Part shown: piece by piece, positions 34,143 to 42,987 of the stretch | Position numbering within the stretch: position 1 is the first letter of the stretch | Layout: every line of letters begins with the position of its first letter | Assembly: GCF_042648805.1 (NCBI RefSeq) | Contig: NZ_JBHRXZ010000024.1 | Location: forward strand, 186,001 to 250,000 | Direction: 5' to 3' | Source of the DNA: Azomonas tarimensis | GTDB taxonomy: Bacteria > Pseudomonadota > Gammaproteobacteria > Pseudomonadales > Pseudomonadaceae | Length of the DNA: 64,000 bases | Notes under the pieces: model-generated | Seen by the model: only the letters and a program-made list of their open reading frames with translations | Database searches by the model: none | What the model was told of the DNA's origin: nothing | Made by a program: the position numbers and the translations under genes

Positions 34143-35100
34143 GCGCCGCCCCGCCCAGCCGCTCGAGGGTACGGCTCCAGGTTTCGTCGACGGGCGCCTC
34201 GAGCTCGAGCTCACCGCCTTCCGGCAACGGAATACGCAGTGAATAGGCATGCAGGAACAGACGCTTGCCACCCAGCTCGCGGACTTCACGCGAAAAGTCG
34301 TCGTCACCGTACTTGCCGTCACCGGCGATGACATGACCGGCATGCCGTGCATGCACCCGAATCTGATGGGTCCGCCCGGTCACCGGACTGGCCTCGACGA
34401 GCGTGGCGAAGTCGCCGAAGCGCCGTAGCACTTTGAACAGGGTCAGCGCATCCTTGCCCTCGACACTGACGTCCACCATACGCTCACCGGAGCGCAGCGT
34501 ATTCTTCAGCAGCGGAGCGCTGACCTGCTTCTTGCCGCTGTCCCAGCGTCCGCGCACCAGCGCCAGGTAGCGCTTGTCAACCCCGTCACCGCGCAGCGCC
34601 TGATGCAGATGACGCAACATGCTGCGCTTCTTGGCCACCATCAGCAGCCCTGACGTATCGCGATCCAGACGATGCACGAGCTCGAGCTCCTTGGCGTCAG
34701 GCCGCAACTGGCGCAGCGCCTCGATCACCCCGAAGCTCAAGCCGCTGCCACCGTGCACGGCGATACCGGCAGGCTTGTTGAGCACGATCAGCGCCTTGTC
34801 CTCGTGGACGATGGCAGCCTCCAGCCGCTCCAGCAGACTCGAAGCCAGCGGCGCGCACTCGTCACGCTCGGCCAGGCGCAGCGGCGGCACACGTACCACG
34901 TCACCGGCCTGCAGCTTGTACTCGGGCTTGATCCGCCCTTTGTTCACCCGCACTTCGCCCTTGCGCAAAATGCGGTAGATAAGAGTTTTCGGAACACCCT
35001 TGAGCTGGTTGCGCAAGTAGTTGTCGATACGTTGGCCGGCAAGCTCCGGCGCCACCACGAGCATCTGCACGCCGGTGGTCTGAGAGGGGGTAGTGGTCAT
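34135..35100 (-). CDS. rluC: 23S rRNA pseudouridine synthase RluC
   Basis: RluC makes pseudouridines 955, 2504 and 2580 of 23S rRNA. The 321-aa protein has an S4 domain (about 22-80: QRIDNYLRNQLKGVPKTLIY), then the catalytic HRLDRDTSG with Asp146, and GRTHQIRVHARHAGHVIAGD. It starts at ATG 35100 and is divergent from rne. A TGC-TATGAT extended -10 lies six bases ahead of the ATG. Confidence 0.96.
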   Translation of the reverse strand: MTTTPSQTTGVQMLVVAPELAGQRIDNYLRNQLKGVPKTLIYRILRKGEVRVNKGRIKPEYKLQAGDVVRVPPLRLAERDECAPLASSLLERLEAAIVHEDKALIVLNKPAGIAVHGGSGLSFGVIEALRQLRPDAKELELVHRLDRDTSGLLMVAKKRSMLRHLHQALRGDGVDKRYLALVRGRWDSGKKQVSAPLLKNTLRSGERMVDVSVEGKDALTLFKVLRRFGDFATLVEASPVTGRTHQIRVHARHAGHVIAGDGKYGDDDFSREVRELGGKRLFLHAYSLRIPLPEGGELELEAPVDETWSRTLERLGGAARD

Positions 35101-35126
35101 CGGCGCATCATAGCAATTCCGTGCAA

Positions 35127-35155
35127 TTGAAGCACAGGGAGCTTGCTGATATAGT
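35127..35155 (+). promoter_or_regulatory. Sigma-70 promoter of rne
   Basis: TTGAAG and TATAGT are separated by exactly 17 bases. RNA would start near 35162, giving an rne leader of about 495 nt. Confidence 0.75.
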
Positions 35156-35656
35156 CCGGGATGCCGCCAAAAGCGGTCAGGTCAGTGGAGGCCAGCGAAA
35201 CTGGCATGTTCCCGACCGTGAGCAATCTGTTCCAGGGTGTTAGGTGGCCCTCCGGTAGTCCTTCCTCGAAGCGAGAACGGGCTCTGAAATTCGCCTCGCA
35301 AGATATGCCGTGACCCCCCTACGGGGTTCATGAAATTACCCAACCGCTCACGGATACTGCGAGCGGCACCCGATTTTCTAAGGATTGAGTGTAGGTGGAG
35401 ATGCACAGCTTTCGGCATGCGTAGTGTTAGCTTATCCAGACGTCACTTCTCGTCCGCTACCGAAAACTGATTCCTCCTCCTGATTATTGCTTCTGTCATA
35501 ACACAGCGAGCAGGAGACGTAGTCGCGGCCCGGCCATGAACCGGCAGCCGCTGGACACAGCGCCGCATCGCAGCGCTGATACGCACCAGACACCGACCGT
35601 GAGAGTCGTGGGTGCCGATTGCCGTTCCCGGTAGCCCGGATACCAATTGGTACTAC
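35156..35656 (+). promoter_or_regulatory. Long structured 5' leader of rne
   Basis: These 500 bases hold no gene I can support. Four local hairpins are visible: 35163-35177 (CCGC/GCGG), 35311-35330 (CCCC/GGGG with flanking TGA/TCA), 35344-35366 (CCGCTC/GAGCGG) and 35558-35578 (CAGCGC/GCGCTG). The end, 35641-35652, is the perfect palindrome TACCAATTGGTA, and no Shine-Dalgarno precedes the ATG. RNase E autoregulates by cutting its own leader in E. coli (361 nt); a distinct conserved rne leader motif has been described in pseudomonads as far as I recall. The same role here is inference. Confidence 0.65.
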
Positions 35657-38600
35657 ATGAAAAGAATGCTTATCAACGCAACTCAGCCTGAAGAGTTGCG
35701 TGTCGCACTTGTCGATGGCCAGCGGCTGTTCGACCTGGACATCGAGTCCGGTTCGCGCGAACAGAAGAAGGCGAACATCTACAAGGGCCGTATCACTCGT
35801 GTCGAGCCCAGCCTGGAAGCCGCCTTCGTCGACTTCGGCGCCGACCGGCACGGTTTCCTGCCGCTCAAGGAAATCTCCCGCGAATACTTCAAGAAGACCC
35901 CCGAAGGGCGGGTGAACATCAAGGAAGTCCTTTCCGAAGGCCAGGAAGTCATTGTCCAGGTCGAGAAGGAAGAGCGCGGCAACAAGGGCGCAGCCCTGAC
36001 CACCTTCATCAGTCTCGCCGGGCGCTACCTGGTGCTGATGCCGAACAACCCCCGCGCTGGCGGCATCTCCCGCCGCATCGAGGGCGAGGAGCGCAACGAG
36101 CTCCGCGAGGCCCTCAACGGCCTCGACGTCCCCACCGACATGGGCCTCATCGTACGTACCGCCGGCCTGGGTCGTAGCAGCCAGGAGCTGCAGTGGGACC
36201 TCGATTACCTGCTGCAGCTCTGGACCGCGGTCAAGGAAGCGTCCGCCGATCGCGCCGCGCCCTTCCTGATCTATCAGGAATCGAATGTCATCATTCGTGC
36301 GATCCGTGACTACCTGCGCCAGGATATCGGCGAAGTGCTGATCGATAGCGTCGAGGCCCAGGAAGAAGCCCTGTCCTTCATCCGCCAGGTGATGCCGCAA
36401 TACGCCAGCAAGATCAAGCTCTACGAAGACAGCGTTCCGCTGTTCAACCGCTTCCAGATCGAAAGCCAGATCGAGACCGCCTTCCAGCGCGAAGTGAAGC
36501 TGCCGTCGGGCGGCTCCATCGTCATCGACCCGACCGAGGCGCTGGTCTCGATCGATATCAACTCGGCGCGCGCCACCAAGGGTGGCGACATCGAGGAAAC
36601 CGCCCTGCAGACCAACCTGGAAGCGGCCGAGGAAATCGCCCGCCAGTTGCGCCTGCGCGACATCGGCGGCCTGATAGTCATCGACTTCATCGACATGACG
36701 CCGGCCAAGAACCAGCGCGCGGTGGAAGACAAGGTCCGCGAATCGCTCGAGGCCGACCGCGCCCGCGTACAGGTCGGTCGCATTTCCCGCTTCGGCCTGC
36801 TGGAAATGTCTCGTCAGCGCCTGCGCCCTTCCCTTGGTGAAACCAGCGGCATCGTCTGCCCGCGCTGTAACGGCCAGGGCATCATCCGCGACGTGGAATC
36901 CCTGTCGCTGGCGATCCTGCGCTTGGTCGAAGAAGAAGCCCTGAAGGACCGCACCGCCGAGGTGCGCGCCCGCGTGCCCTTCCAGGTCGCGGCCTTCCTG
37001 CTCAATGAAAAGCGCAACGCGATCACCAAGATCGAGCTGCGCAGCCGTGCGCGCATCTTCATCCTGCCGGACGATCACCTCGAAACCCCTCATTTCGAGG
37101 TCCAGCGCCTGCGGGACGACAATCCCGACCTGGTCGCTGGCCAGCACAGCTACGAGATGGCCGCAAGCGAAGCCGAGGAGGTCCAGCCGGTCAGTTCCAC
37201 CCGGACACTGGTCCGCCAGGAAGCCGCGGTCAAGACCGTTCCGCAGCGCAGCGCCCCGATTCCCGAAGCCGAGCCGACCGAAACCGTCGCACCGAAGCCA
37301 GTGACCCCGGCCGCTCAGCCAAGCCTGTTCCAGGGCCTGGTCAAATCCCTGGTGAGCCTCTTTGCCGGCAAGGAAGAAGAAAAGCCCGCACCTGCAGAAA
37401 AGCCCGCAGCCGCGCCCCGCGCTCCACGCAGCGACGAGCGCCGCAACGGCCGTCAGCAAAACCGCCGTCGTGATGGCCGTGACCGTGACAATGGCACCCG
37501 GGATGAAAAGCCCCGTGAAGAACGCCAGGCCCGTGACGAGCGACCGCCCCGCCCTCCCCGCGAAGAGCGCAAGCCCCGTGAGGCCCGCGAACCTCGTGAA
37601 CCGCGCGAGCAGTCGACCGAAGCCGCTGAGGTGGCTCCGACTCCAGCTCCGCGCCGCGAACGCGCCCCGCGTGAAGAACGCCAGCCACGCGAGGAGCGCA
37701 AGCGCGAATTGCGCCCAGCGCTGGATGCCGTAGACACACCGGAAGGCGACAACAGTGCCGCCACGCCAGTCACCGAAGAGCGTGCCGAGCGCAAGCCCCG
37801 GCCCCCCCGCGAAGAGCGCAAGCCGCGCCCGGCTGCGAGTGAGGAAGCCACCGAGGATTCCTTGCAAGCTGAGGACAGCCAGTCCGAAGACGAGACTCAG
37901 AACGGCAGCGACGAAGAGCGTCCACGTCGCCGTTCGCGTGGACAGCGTCGCCGCAGCAATCGTCGTGAACGCCAGCGCGATGGCAACGAACCAGAGCTGG
38001 AGATGATCTCGGGCAACGCCGACGCCGACGTCGAGGTCCAGGCGCCGGTCAAGTCAGAGCAGATCGCCATCGCGGCAACCGCGGCGGCCATCGCCGCCAA
38101 CACCGCTGAGGCCGACACCCAGCTTCCGGTATCCGCTGAAAGCCTCGAGGCGCCGGCTGCCTCCGCTGTAGAGGCTCAAGAGCCACGTATCAGCGAAGCG
38201 CCAGAAGAGCCGCAACGCGCAGATGTCGCCGAAACGGTCGCCACTCAGCCTTCCGCACCGGCCGAGCAGGCCGAGCCAGAGGCAGAAGCGGTCGAGCCAG
38301 TCCCTGCGCCTCGCGAGGACACGCCTGCCGCCGTCGACGAAGCACCGGCCCAGCCCGGCGCTCCTGAGCAGCCGCGCGAAGCCGTCACGCAGCAGGCTGA
38401 GCCAGTGGCTGAGCCCAAGGCTGAAGTCGTCGAGCCGGAAACCCAACCCAGCGCCCCCATCAGCACCGGTCGTGCACCAAACGATCCGCGCGAGAAGCGC
38501 CGTCGTCAGCGTGAAGCCGAACGTCTCGCCCAGCAGGCCCATGCAGCCGAGGCTGCTCAGCCGGTAGCAGCCGCTGAAGTGCCGGTAGAGACCACCGGCG

Positions 38601-38968
38601 AAGCCGAACCCGCGCCGCAGGAAGAGCCGCTTGCACAGGTAGCTGCCGCGCAGTCTCTCGCCAGCCCGGAGGTCGTTGCCGCCCAGGCATCCGAGGTACC
38701 CGAGTCGGTATCGGAGCCTGAGCCGCAGACCGTGCCTGTCGCAGCTGAGGTAGAGGCTGAGACCAGCAAGCAAGCCGAACCCCCGATGCAGCACGATGAG
38801 GAACCGGCGCCGCAATCAGCAGTGGTCGAGCCGATCGCTTCCGAGCGGCAAGCCGCCGAGGCTTTCGAAATCGAAGGCGGCGACGAGGAGCCCAAGGCTG
38901 GGCAGGCGCCCGAGCCTACGCCAGACGAATCGACCGAGCGCGAGCATCGGGAGCGGCCGCGAGGCTGA
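35657..38968 (+). CDS. rne: Ribonuclease E
   Basis: RNase E is the essential endonuclease and scaffold of the RNA degradosome. The 1103-aa protein starts MKRMLINATQPEELRVALVD. The N-terminal catalytic half includes the S1 domain (about 35-120), metal-binding Asp300 and Asp343 (SIDINSAR, VIDFID), and the zinc-link C401/C404 (CPRCNGQG). After about residue 560 comes a membrane-binding amphipathic candidate (SLFQGLVKSLVSLFAG), a very Arg-rich stretch with repeated PREERK(P/Q)R-type units (about 590-780), and an acidic Pro/Ala/Glu-rich tail. ATG 35657 matches E. coli. Confidence 0.97.
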   Translation: MKRMLINATQPEELRVALVDGQRLFDLDIESGSREQKKANIYKGRITRVEPSLEAAFVDFGADRHGFLPLKEISREYFKKTPEGRVNIKEVLSEGQEVIVQVEKEERGNKGAALTTFISLAGRYLVLMPNNPRAGGISRRIEGEERNELREALNGLDVPTDMGLIVRTAGLGRSSQELQWDLDYLLQLWTAVKEASADRAAPFLIYQESNVIIRAIRDYLRQDIGEVLIDSVEAQEEALSFIRQVMPQYASKIKLYEDSVPLFNRFQIESQIETAFQREVKLPSGGSIVIDPTEALVSIDINSARATKGGDIEETALQTNLEAAEEIARQLRLRDIGGLIVIDFIDMTPAKNQRAVEDKVRESLEADRARVQVGRISRFGLLEMSRQRLRPSLGETSGIVCPRCNGQGIIRDVESLSLAILRLVEEEALKDRTAEVRARVPFQVAAFLLNEKRNAITKIELRSRARIFILPDDHLETPHFEVQRLRDDNPDLVAGQHSYEMAASEAEEVQPVSSTRTLVRQEAAVKTVPQRSAPIPEAEPTETVAPKPVTPAAQPSLFQGLVKSLVSLFAGKEEEKPAPAEKPAAAPRAPRSDERRNGRQQNRRRDGRDRDNGTRDEKPREERQARDERPPRPPREERKPREAREPREPREQSTEAAEVAPTPAPRRERAPREERQPREERKRELRPALDAVDTPEGDNSAATPVTEERAERKPRPPREERKPRPAASEEATEDSLQAEDSQSEDETQNGSDEERPRRRSRGQRRRSNRRERQRDGNEPELEMISGNADADVEVQAPVKSEQIAIAATAAAIAANTAEADTQLPVSAESLEAPAASAVEAQEPRISEAPEEPQRADVAETVATQPSAPAEQAEPEAEAVEPVPAPREDTPAAVDEAPAQPGAPEQPREAVTQQAEPVAEPKAEVVEPETQPSAPISTGRAPNDPREKRRRQREAERLAQQAHAAEAAQPVAAAEVPVETTGEAEPAPQEEPLAQVAAAQSLASPEVVAAQASEVPESVSEPEPQTVPVAAEVEAETSKQAEPPMQHDEEPAPQSAVVEPIASERQAAEAFEIEGGDEEPKAGQAPEPTPDESTEREHRERPRG

Positions 38969-38984
38969 TCACCGCGACAAGATC

Positions 38985-39009
38985 AAGGGATGCTTCGGCA
39001 TCCCTTTTT
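38985..39009 (+). terminator. Terminator after rne
   Basis: AAGGGATGC-TTCG-GCATCCCTTTTT: a perfect stem with a UUCG loop and a T tract, 16 bases past the rne stop. Confidence 0.93.
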
Positions 39010-39078
39010 CATGGGCGTCTGGCGTGTTCCAATGGCGATCGGAATGATCCATGCCGATCTCAGCCAGGGAAGCGCTTG

Positions 39079-40758
39079 ATGAACCTGCTTAACCGCTATG
39101 CCTTTTTTGCACTCTGCATTCTCTTCACCTTGGCGAGCCTGCCGTGGCTCAAGAGTCTCTGGCCGTTGAGCCTGATCACCGCATCGCTCAGTGTCCTTGG
39201 CGTGATCGACCTGCTCCAGACCAAGCGTGCCGTGCGTCGCAACTACCCGATCCTGGGCAACCTGCGCTATCTCTTCGAGTCAGTACGCCCGGAGATCCGG
39301 CAGTATCTGATCGAAGGCGATGGCGAGCAGTTGCCGTTCTCCCGCGCGCAACGGTCGCTGGTCTACGCCAGAGCCAAAAACGAGAATGCCGACAAGGCCT
39401 TCGGCACCTTGCTGGATGTCTACGGCCAAGGCTACGAATTCATGGGCCACGCCATCCGCCCGGCGGCGGAGCGTGACCCAGACGAGTTCCGCACGACCAT
39501 CGGCGGGCCACAATGCCGTCAGCCCTACTGCGCATCCATCTTCAACATCTCCGCGATGAGCTTCGGCTCGCTCAGCGCCAATGCGGTCCGCGCGCTGAAC
39601 CGGGGGGCGAAGCTGGGCAATTTCGCCCATGACACCGGCGAAGGCAGCATCAGCGTGTATCACCGCGAGCATGGCGGCGATCTGATCTGGGAGCTGGGCA
39701 GCGGTTACTTCGGCTGCCGTGACCAACAGGGGCGCTTCGATCCCGATCGCTTTGCCGTACAGGCGCAGGCCAGGCAAGTGAAAATGATCGAACTCAAGCT
39801 CAGCCAGGGTGCCAAACCCGGGCACGGCGGCATCTTGCCAAAGCACAAGATCACCGCGGAAATCGCTGCGACACGTGGAGTCCCGACGGACCGCGACTGC
39901 GTATCTCCCGCCAGCCATGAGACCTTCTCCACGCCGCTGGAGCTACTTGAGTTTCTCGCCCGGCTGCGCAGGCTCAGCGGCGGCAAGCCAGTCGGCTTCA
40001 AACTGTGCGTCGGCCATCCCTGGGAATTCATGGGCATCGTCAAGGCCATGCTCGAAAGCGATATCCTTCCGGATTTCATCGTTGTCGATGGCAAGGAAGG
40101 CGGCACGGGCGCCGCGCCGCTGGAATTCACCAACCACATCGGACTGCCCCTGCGAGAAGGCCTGCTGTTCGTTCACAACACGCTTGTGGGTGCCGGCCTT
40201 CGACAGCACATCAAACTCGGCGCCAGCGGCAAGCTCATCAGCGCGTTCGACATCGCCAGTGTACTGGCCATGGGAGCGGACTGGGCGAACTCTGCCCGGG
40301 GCTTCATGTTTGCCGTCGGCTGCATACAGTCGCAGAGCTGCCATACCAACCGATGCCCTACAGGCGTCGCAACCCAGGACCCGCTGCGCCAGCGCGCACT
40401 CGTGGTACCGGACAAGGCCCAACGGGTATTCAACTACCACCGCAACACACTCAAGGCTCTGGCGGAAATGCTCGCCGCGGCAGGCCTCGAACACCCAGGC
40501 CAGCTCACACCGGCGCATCTCGCCCGCAGGGTGTCTGGCACCGAGATCAAGCTGCTCTCGCAGCTGCATATGTTTGTCCAGCCTGGCGCCTTGTTGGCAG
40601 CGGAGCCGGTGGAAGGCTTCTACGGGAAAATGTGGGCGCTGGCGCAGGCGGAGAGCTTCCAGCCAAGGCAGCACGACACGGACGCCTGCAATGCCGTCCT
40701 GCGAGCATTGTTCAAGGGGCAACCGCATCACCCCTCGAAGACGCTCAGCGAGGCCTGA
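39079..40758 (+). CDS. FMN-binding glutamate synthase family protein
   Basis: This 559-aa protein corresponds to the central FMN/3Fe-4S part of the glutamate synthase large subunit, without the glutaminase domain. An N-terminal hydrophobic segment (residues 8-40, FFALCILFTLASL) suggests membrane attachment. The barrel shows ISAMSFGSLSANAVRALN, GEGSISVYH, PGHGGILPKHKIT and DGKEGGTGAAPLEF; the cluster cysteines are C415, C421 and C426. ATG 39079 has AGGGA eight bases upstream. No small GltD subunit is near, and the true reaction is unknown. It lies between rne and murB, which are neighbours in P. aeruginosa. Confidence 0.88.
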   Translation: MNLLNRYAFFALCILFTLASLPWLKSLWPLSLITASLSVLGVIDLLQTKRAVRRNYPILGNLRYLFESVRPEIRQYLIEGDGEQLPFSRAQRSLVYARAKNENADKAFGTLLDVYGQGYEFMGHAIRPAAERDPDEFRTTIGGPQCRQPYCASIFNISAMSFGSLSANAVRALNRGAKLGNFAHDTGEGSISVYHREHGGDLIWELGSGYFGCRDQQGRFDPDRFAVQAQARQVKMIELKLSQGAKPGHGGILPKHKITAEIAATRGVPTDRDCVSPASHETFSTPLELLEFLARLRRLSGGKPVGFKLCVGHPWEFMGIVKAMLESDILPDFIVVDGKEGGTGAAPLEFTNHIGLPLREGLLFVHNTLVGAGLRQHIKLGASGKLISAFDIASVLAMGADWANSARGFMFAVGCIQSQSCHTNRCPTGVATQDPLRQRALVVPDKAQRVFNYHRNTLKALAEMLAAAGLEHPGQLTPAHLARRVSGTEIKLLSQLHMFVQPGALLAAEPVEGFYGKMWALAQAESFQPRQHDTDACNAVLRALFKGQPHHPSKTLSEA

Positions 40759-40765
40759 ACCAGGC

Positions 40766-41785
40766 TCAGAGTAGCACCGGCTCCATTTCCAGAACGACCC
40801 CGAAGCGCTCGCTGACATCCGCCTGGATACGCTTCGCGAGGCTCATCACCTGTTCGCCGGTTGCCTGGCCATGGTTGACCAGCACCAGTGCCTGAGACCC
40901 ATGTACCCCGGCATCGCCCTCTCGAAAGCCCTTCCAGCCGGCGCGCTCGATCAGCCAGCCAGCGGCAAGCTTGCTCCGGCCGTCCGCTTGCGAGTAGGCC
41001 ACCAGGTCGGGACAACGGCTGGCCAGCGCCCGCGCCTGGTCGCCAGTGACGACAGGATTCTTGAAGAAGCTGCCAGCGTTCGGCAGGACCGCCGGGTCGG
41101 GCAACTTTTCCGTGCGCAGCGCGCAGATCACCCGACTCACGTCTTCCGGGCGGGGTCGGGTGATACCCTCTTCCGCCAGGCGCTGACGAATCGGGCCGTA
41201 GTCCAGCGTTACCTCGGGCGTACGCCTGAGCGCGAAGCGGACCCGCAGGATCAACCAGCGTCCCAACTCGCGTTTGAAGCGGCTGTCCCGATAGCCGAAC
41301 GCGCAGGCCGGCGCATCAAAGCTCCGGCGTTCCCCGGTGTGCAGATCGAGCGCATCGAGCCCGGCGAAGCGGTCCTTGATCTCGACCCCATAGGCGCCGA
41401 TGTTCTGGATCGGCGCCGCACCCACCGTTCCTGGAATCAGGCTGAGGTTCTCCAACCCATACAGCCCGGATGCCAGGCATCCGCTGACGAACGGATGCCA
41501 GGGCTCGCCCGCCTCGGCCTCGACGATCACCTGCGGCCCCTGCTCGGCCACCCGCCGCGTGCCCCGGCTGCCCATCCTCAGCACCAGCGCCGGGACATCA
41601 CCGGTCAGTAGCAGATTGCTGCCTCCCCCGAGGGGCAACAGCGGAACACCGAGGGCCCGCGCCAGGGCAATTGCCTCATCCACCTCAGCGTCCGTGCGGG
41701 CCTCGGCGAACCAGCGCGCCGCTCCTTCCAGGGCGAAGGTGTTGTAGGGCTTGAGACTGACATGCTCGCGCAGCAGGAGACTCAC
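40766..41785 (-). CDS. murB: UDP-N-acetylenolpyruvoylglucosamine reductase
   Basis: MurB makes UDP-MurNAc with NADPH and FAD. The 339-aa type I enzyme has the FAD loop LPLGGGSNLLLTGD (about 50-63), IPGTVGAAPIQNIGAYGVEI, FGYRDSRFK, catalytic Ser in AGSFFKNPVV and C-terminal FGVVLEMEP with the conserved Glu. Start GTG 41785 lies in a GTGA overlap with the phosphatase remnant. It is last in the comEC-to-murB run. Confidence 0.96.
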   Translation of the reverse strand: MSLLLREHVSLKPYNTFALEGAARWFAEARTDAEVDEAIALARALGVPLLPLGGGSNLLLTGDVPALVLRMGSRGTRRVAEQGPQVIVEAEAGEPWHPFVSGCLASGLYGLENLSLIPGTVGAAPIQNIGAYGVEIKDRFAGLDALDLHTGERRSFDAPACAFGYRDSRFKRELGRWLILRVRFALRRTPEVTLDYGPIRQRLAEEGITRPRPEDVSRVICALRTEKLPDPAVLPNAGSFFKNPVVTGDQARALASRCPDLVAYSQADGRSKLAAGWLIERAGWKGFREGDAGVHGSQALVLVNHGQATGEQVMSLAKRIQADVSERFGVVLEMEPVLL

Positions 41786-42000
41786 CGGCGCCCCCCAGCT
41801 TCTGTCAGCAGCGCGTCGCTGGCCTGCACGATGAGGTCCAGCTCCTGTTCGAACCCGTCACCTTCGCCATAGTCGCCGATGCCTGCCGACTCGACGTGTA
41901 CGCTCGCCTCGAGCCCCGCCGACGCCGGACGCTGACGAAACACGCCCTCGGCAGTCGGCGAACGGCAGATATTGTCCAGACAGACGGACAGGACGCGCAT
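41782..42000 (-). pseudogene. Internally deleted low-molecular-weight protein tyrosine phosphatase
   Basis: The 72-aa reading frame has the phosphatase P-loop VCLDNICRSPTAEGV (C7...R13), though the usual Gly after CL is Asp. It ends GFEQELDLIVQASDALL, the normal family C-terminus. Full proteins are about 154 aa, so about 80 central residues are missing in frame at HVESAGIGD/YGEGDGF, including the general-acid DPY region. It still overlaps kdsB (one base) and murB (GTGA), as its intact relative does in P. aeruginosa. It is probably inactive but kept open for coupling. I cannot exclude expression as a tiny protein. Confidence 0.82.
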
Positions 42001-42764
42001 CAGGCCCCCAGCAGCCGACGAACCCGCTCCAGGTCGTCGGCGGTATCCACACCGGCCGGCGGGGTCTCACAGGCGTCGGCTACATGAATGCGCTGGCCAT
42101 GCCAGAGCGCTCGCAGTTGCTCCAGGCATTCGGTGTTTTCCAGCCAGCAAGGACCCCAGGCAACGAAATCGGCAAGGAAACCCGCCCGATAGGCATAGAT
42201 GCCGATGTGTCGGCGATAGGGTACGTCGACCGGCAGGCTGCCCGGCTGCGCCGCAAAGCTGTCGCGGGCCCAGGGCAAGGGGGCACGACTGAAGGTCATG
42301 GCAAGACCCTGGGCATCGCTGAGCACCTTGACCACGTTCGGATTGAACAGGCTCGCGGCATCATGCAACGGCTCGGCCAGCGTCGCCATTGCCGCCTCCG
42401 GGTACGCCGCGAGGTTGGCCGCGACCTGGTCGATGACGCGCGGCGGTATCAGTGGCTCATCACCCTGCACGTTGACCACGATGGCATCCTTGGCCAGTCC
42501 CAGCTGCGCCGCGACCTCGGCCAGCCGATCGGTGCCGGAGTTGTGCTGCGCAGCGGTCATCACCGCTTCGCCGCCGAAACCCTCGCAGGCTTCGACAATA
42601 CGCGCATCGTCGGTAGCGATCACCACCCGTGCCGCAGCGCTCCGGCAGGCCTGCTCCCAGACGCGCTGGATCATGGGCTTGCCGGCGATATTCAGAAGCG
42701 GCTTGCCCGGCAAGCGGCTCGAGGCGAAACGTGCAGGGATCACTACCGTGAAAGGGATGCTCAT
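42000..42764 (-). CDS. kdsB: CMP-KDO synthetase
   Basis: KdsB activates Kdo with CTP for LPS core attachment. The 254-aa nucleotidyltransferase has VVIPARFASSRLPGKPLLNIAGKPM at the start, NVQGDEPLIPP, and the WDSFAAQPGSLPVDVPYRRHIGIYAYR region (catalytic and Kdo-binding parts). ATG 42764 overlaps the ycaR stop (ATGA). Confidence 0.97.
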   Translation of the reverse strand: MSIPFTVVIPARFASSRLPGKPLLNIAGKPMIQRVWEQACRSAAARVVIATDDARIVEACEGFGGEAVMTAAQHNSGTDRLAEVAAQLGLAKDAIVVNVQGDEPLIPPRVIDQVAANLAAYPEAAMATLAEPLHDAASLFNPNVVKVLSDAQGLAMTFSRAPLPWARDSFAAQPGSLPVDVPYRRHIGIYAYRAGFLADFVAWGPCWLENTECLEQLRALWHGQRIHVADACETPPAGVDTADDLERVRRLLGA

Positions 42765-42946
42765 TTGTCCAGGCGCTCGTCCACATCGAGGGTACGCGCT
42801 TCACTTTCAATCATCACCGGGATGCCGTCGCGCACCGGGAAGGCCAGCCCGTCGGCCTTGCAGATCAGCTCGGTCTTGTCGTGCACCAGCTTCAGCGGCC
42901 CCTTGCAAAGAGGGCAAGCCAGAATGTCGAGTAGTTTGGTATCCAT
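42761..42946 (-). CDS. ycaR: Trm112-family protein YcaR
   Basis: This 61-aa small protein MDTKLLDILACPLCKGPLKL has a zinc-ribbon-like CPLC (C11, C14) with a third Cys at LICKADG, and GLAFPVRDGIPVM. It is commonly placed between lpxK and kdsB. Eukaryotic Trm112 activates methyltransferases; the bacterial role is not established. ATG 42946. Confidence 0.92.
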   Translation of the reverse strand: MDTKLLDILACPLCKGPLKLVHDKTELICKADGLAFPVRDGIPVMIESEARTLDVDERLDK

Positions 42947-42987
42947 GCGTCGATCCTGAAGAAGCCGTCAGGCCAGACGCCGGACGG

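Noticed and set aside
37453..37851. Ser/Arg-rich frame opposite the RNase E tail
   Set aside because: It is the complement of the repetitive Arg-rich coding region, not a separate gene.
35432..37867. 811-aa open frame on the minus strand opposite rne
   Set aside because: It mirrors codon bias of the rne catalytic half (high-GC third positions on the other strand), shows no family features and has no ribosome site.
41858..42070. 70-aa frame overlapping the phosphatase remnant
   Set aside because: Out-of-frame reading of kdsB end and remnant; no start signal.
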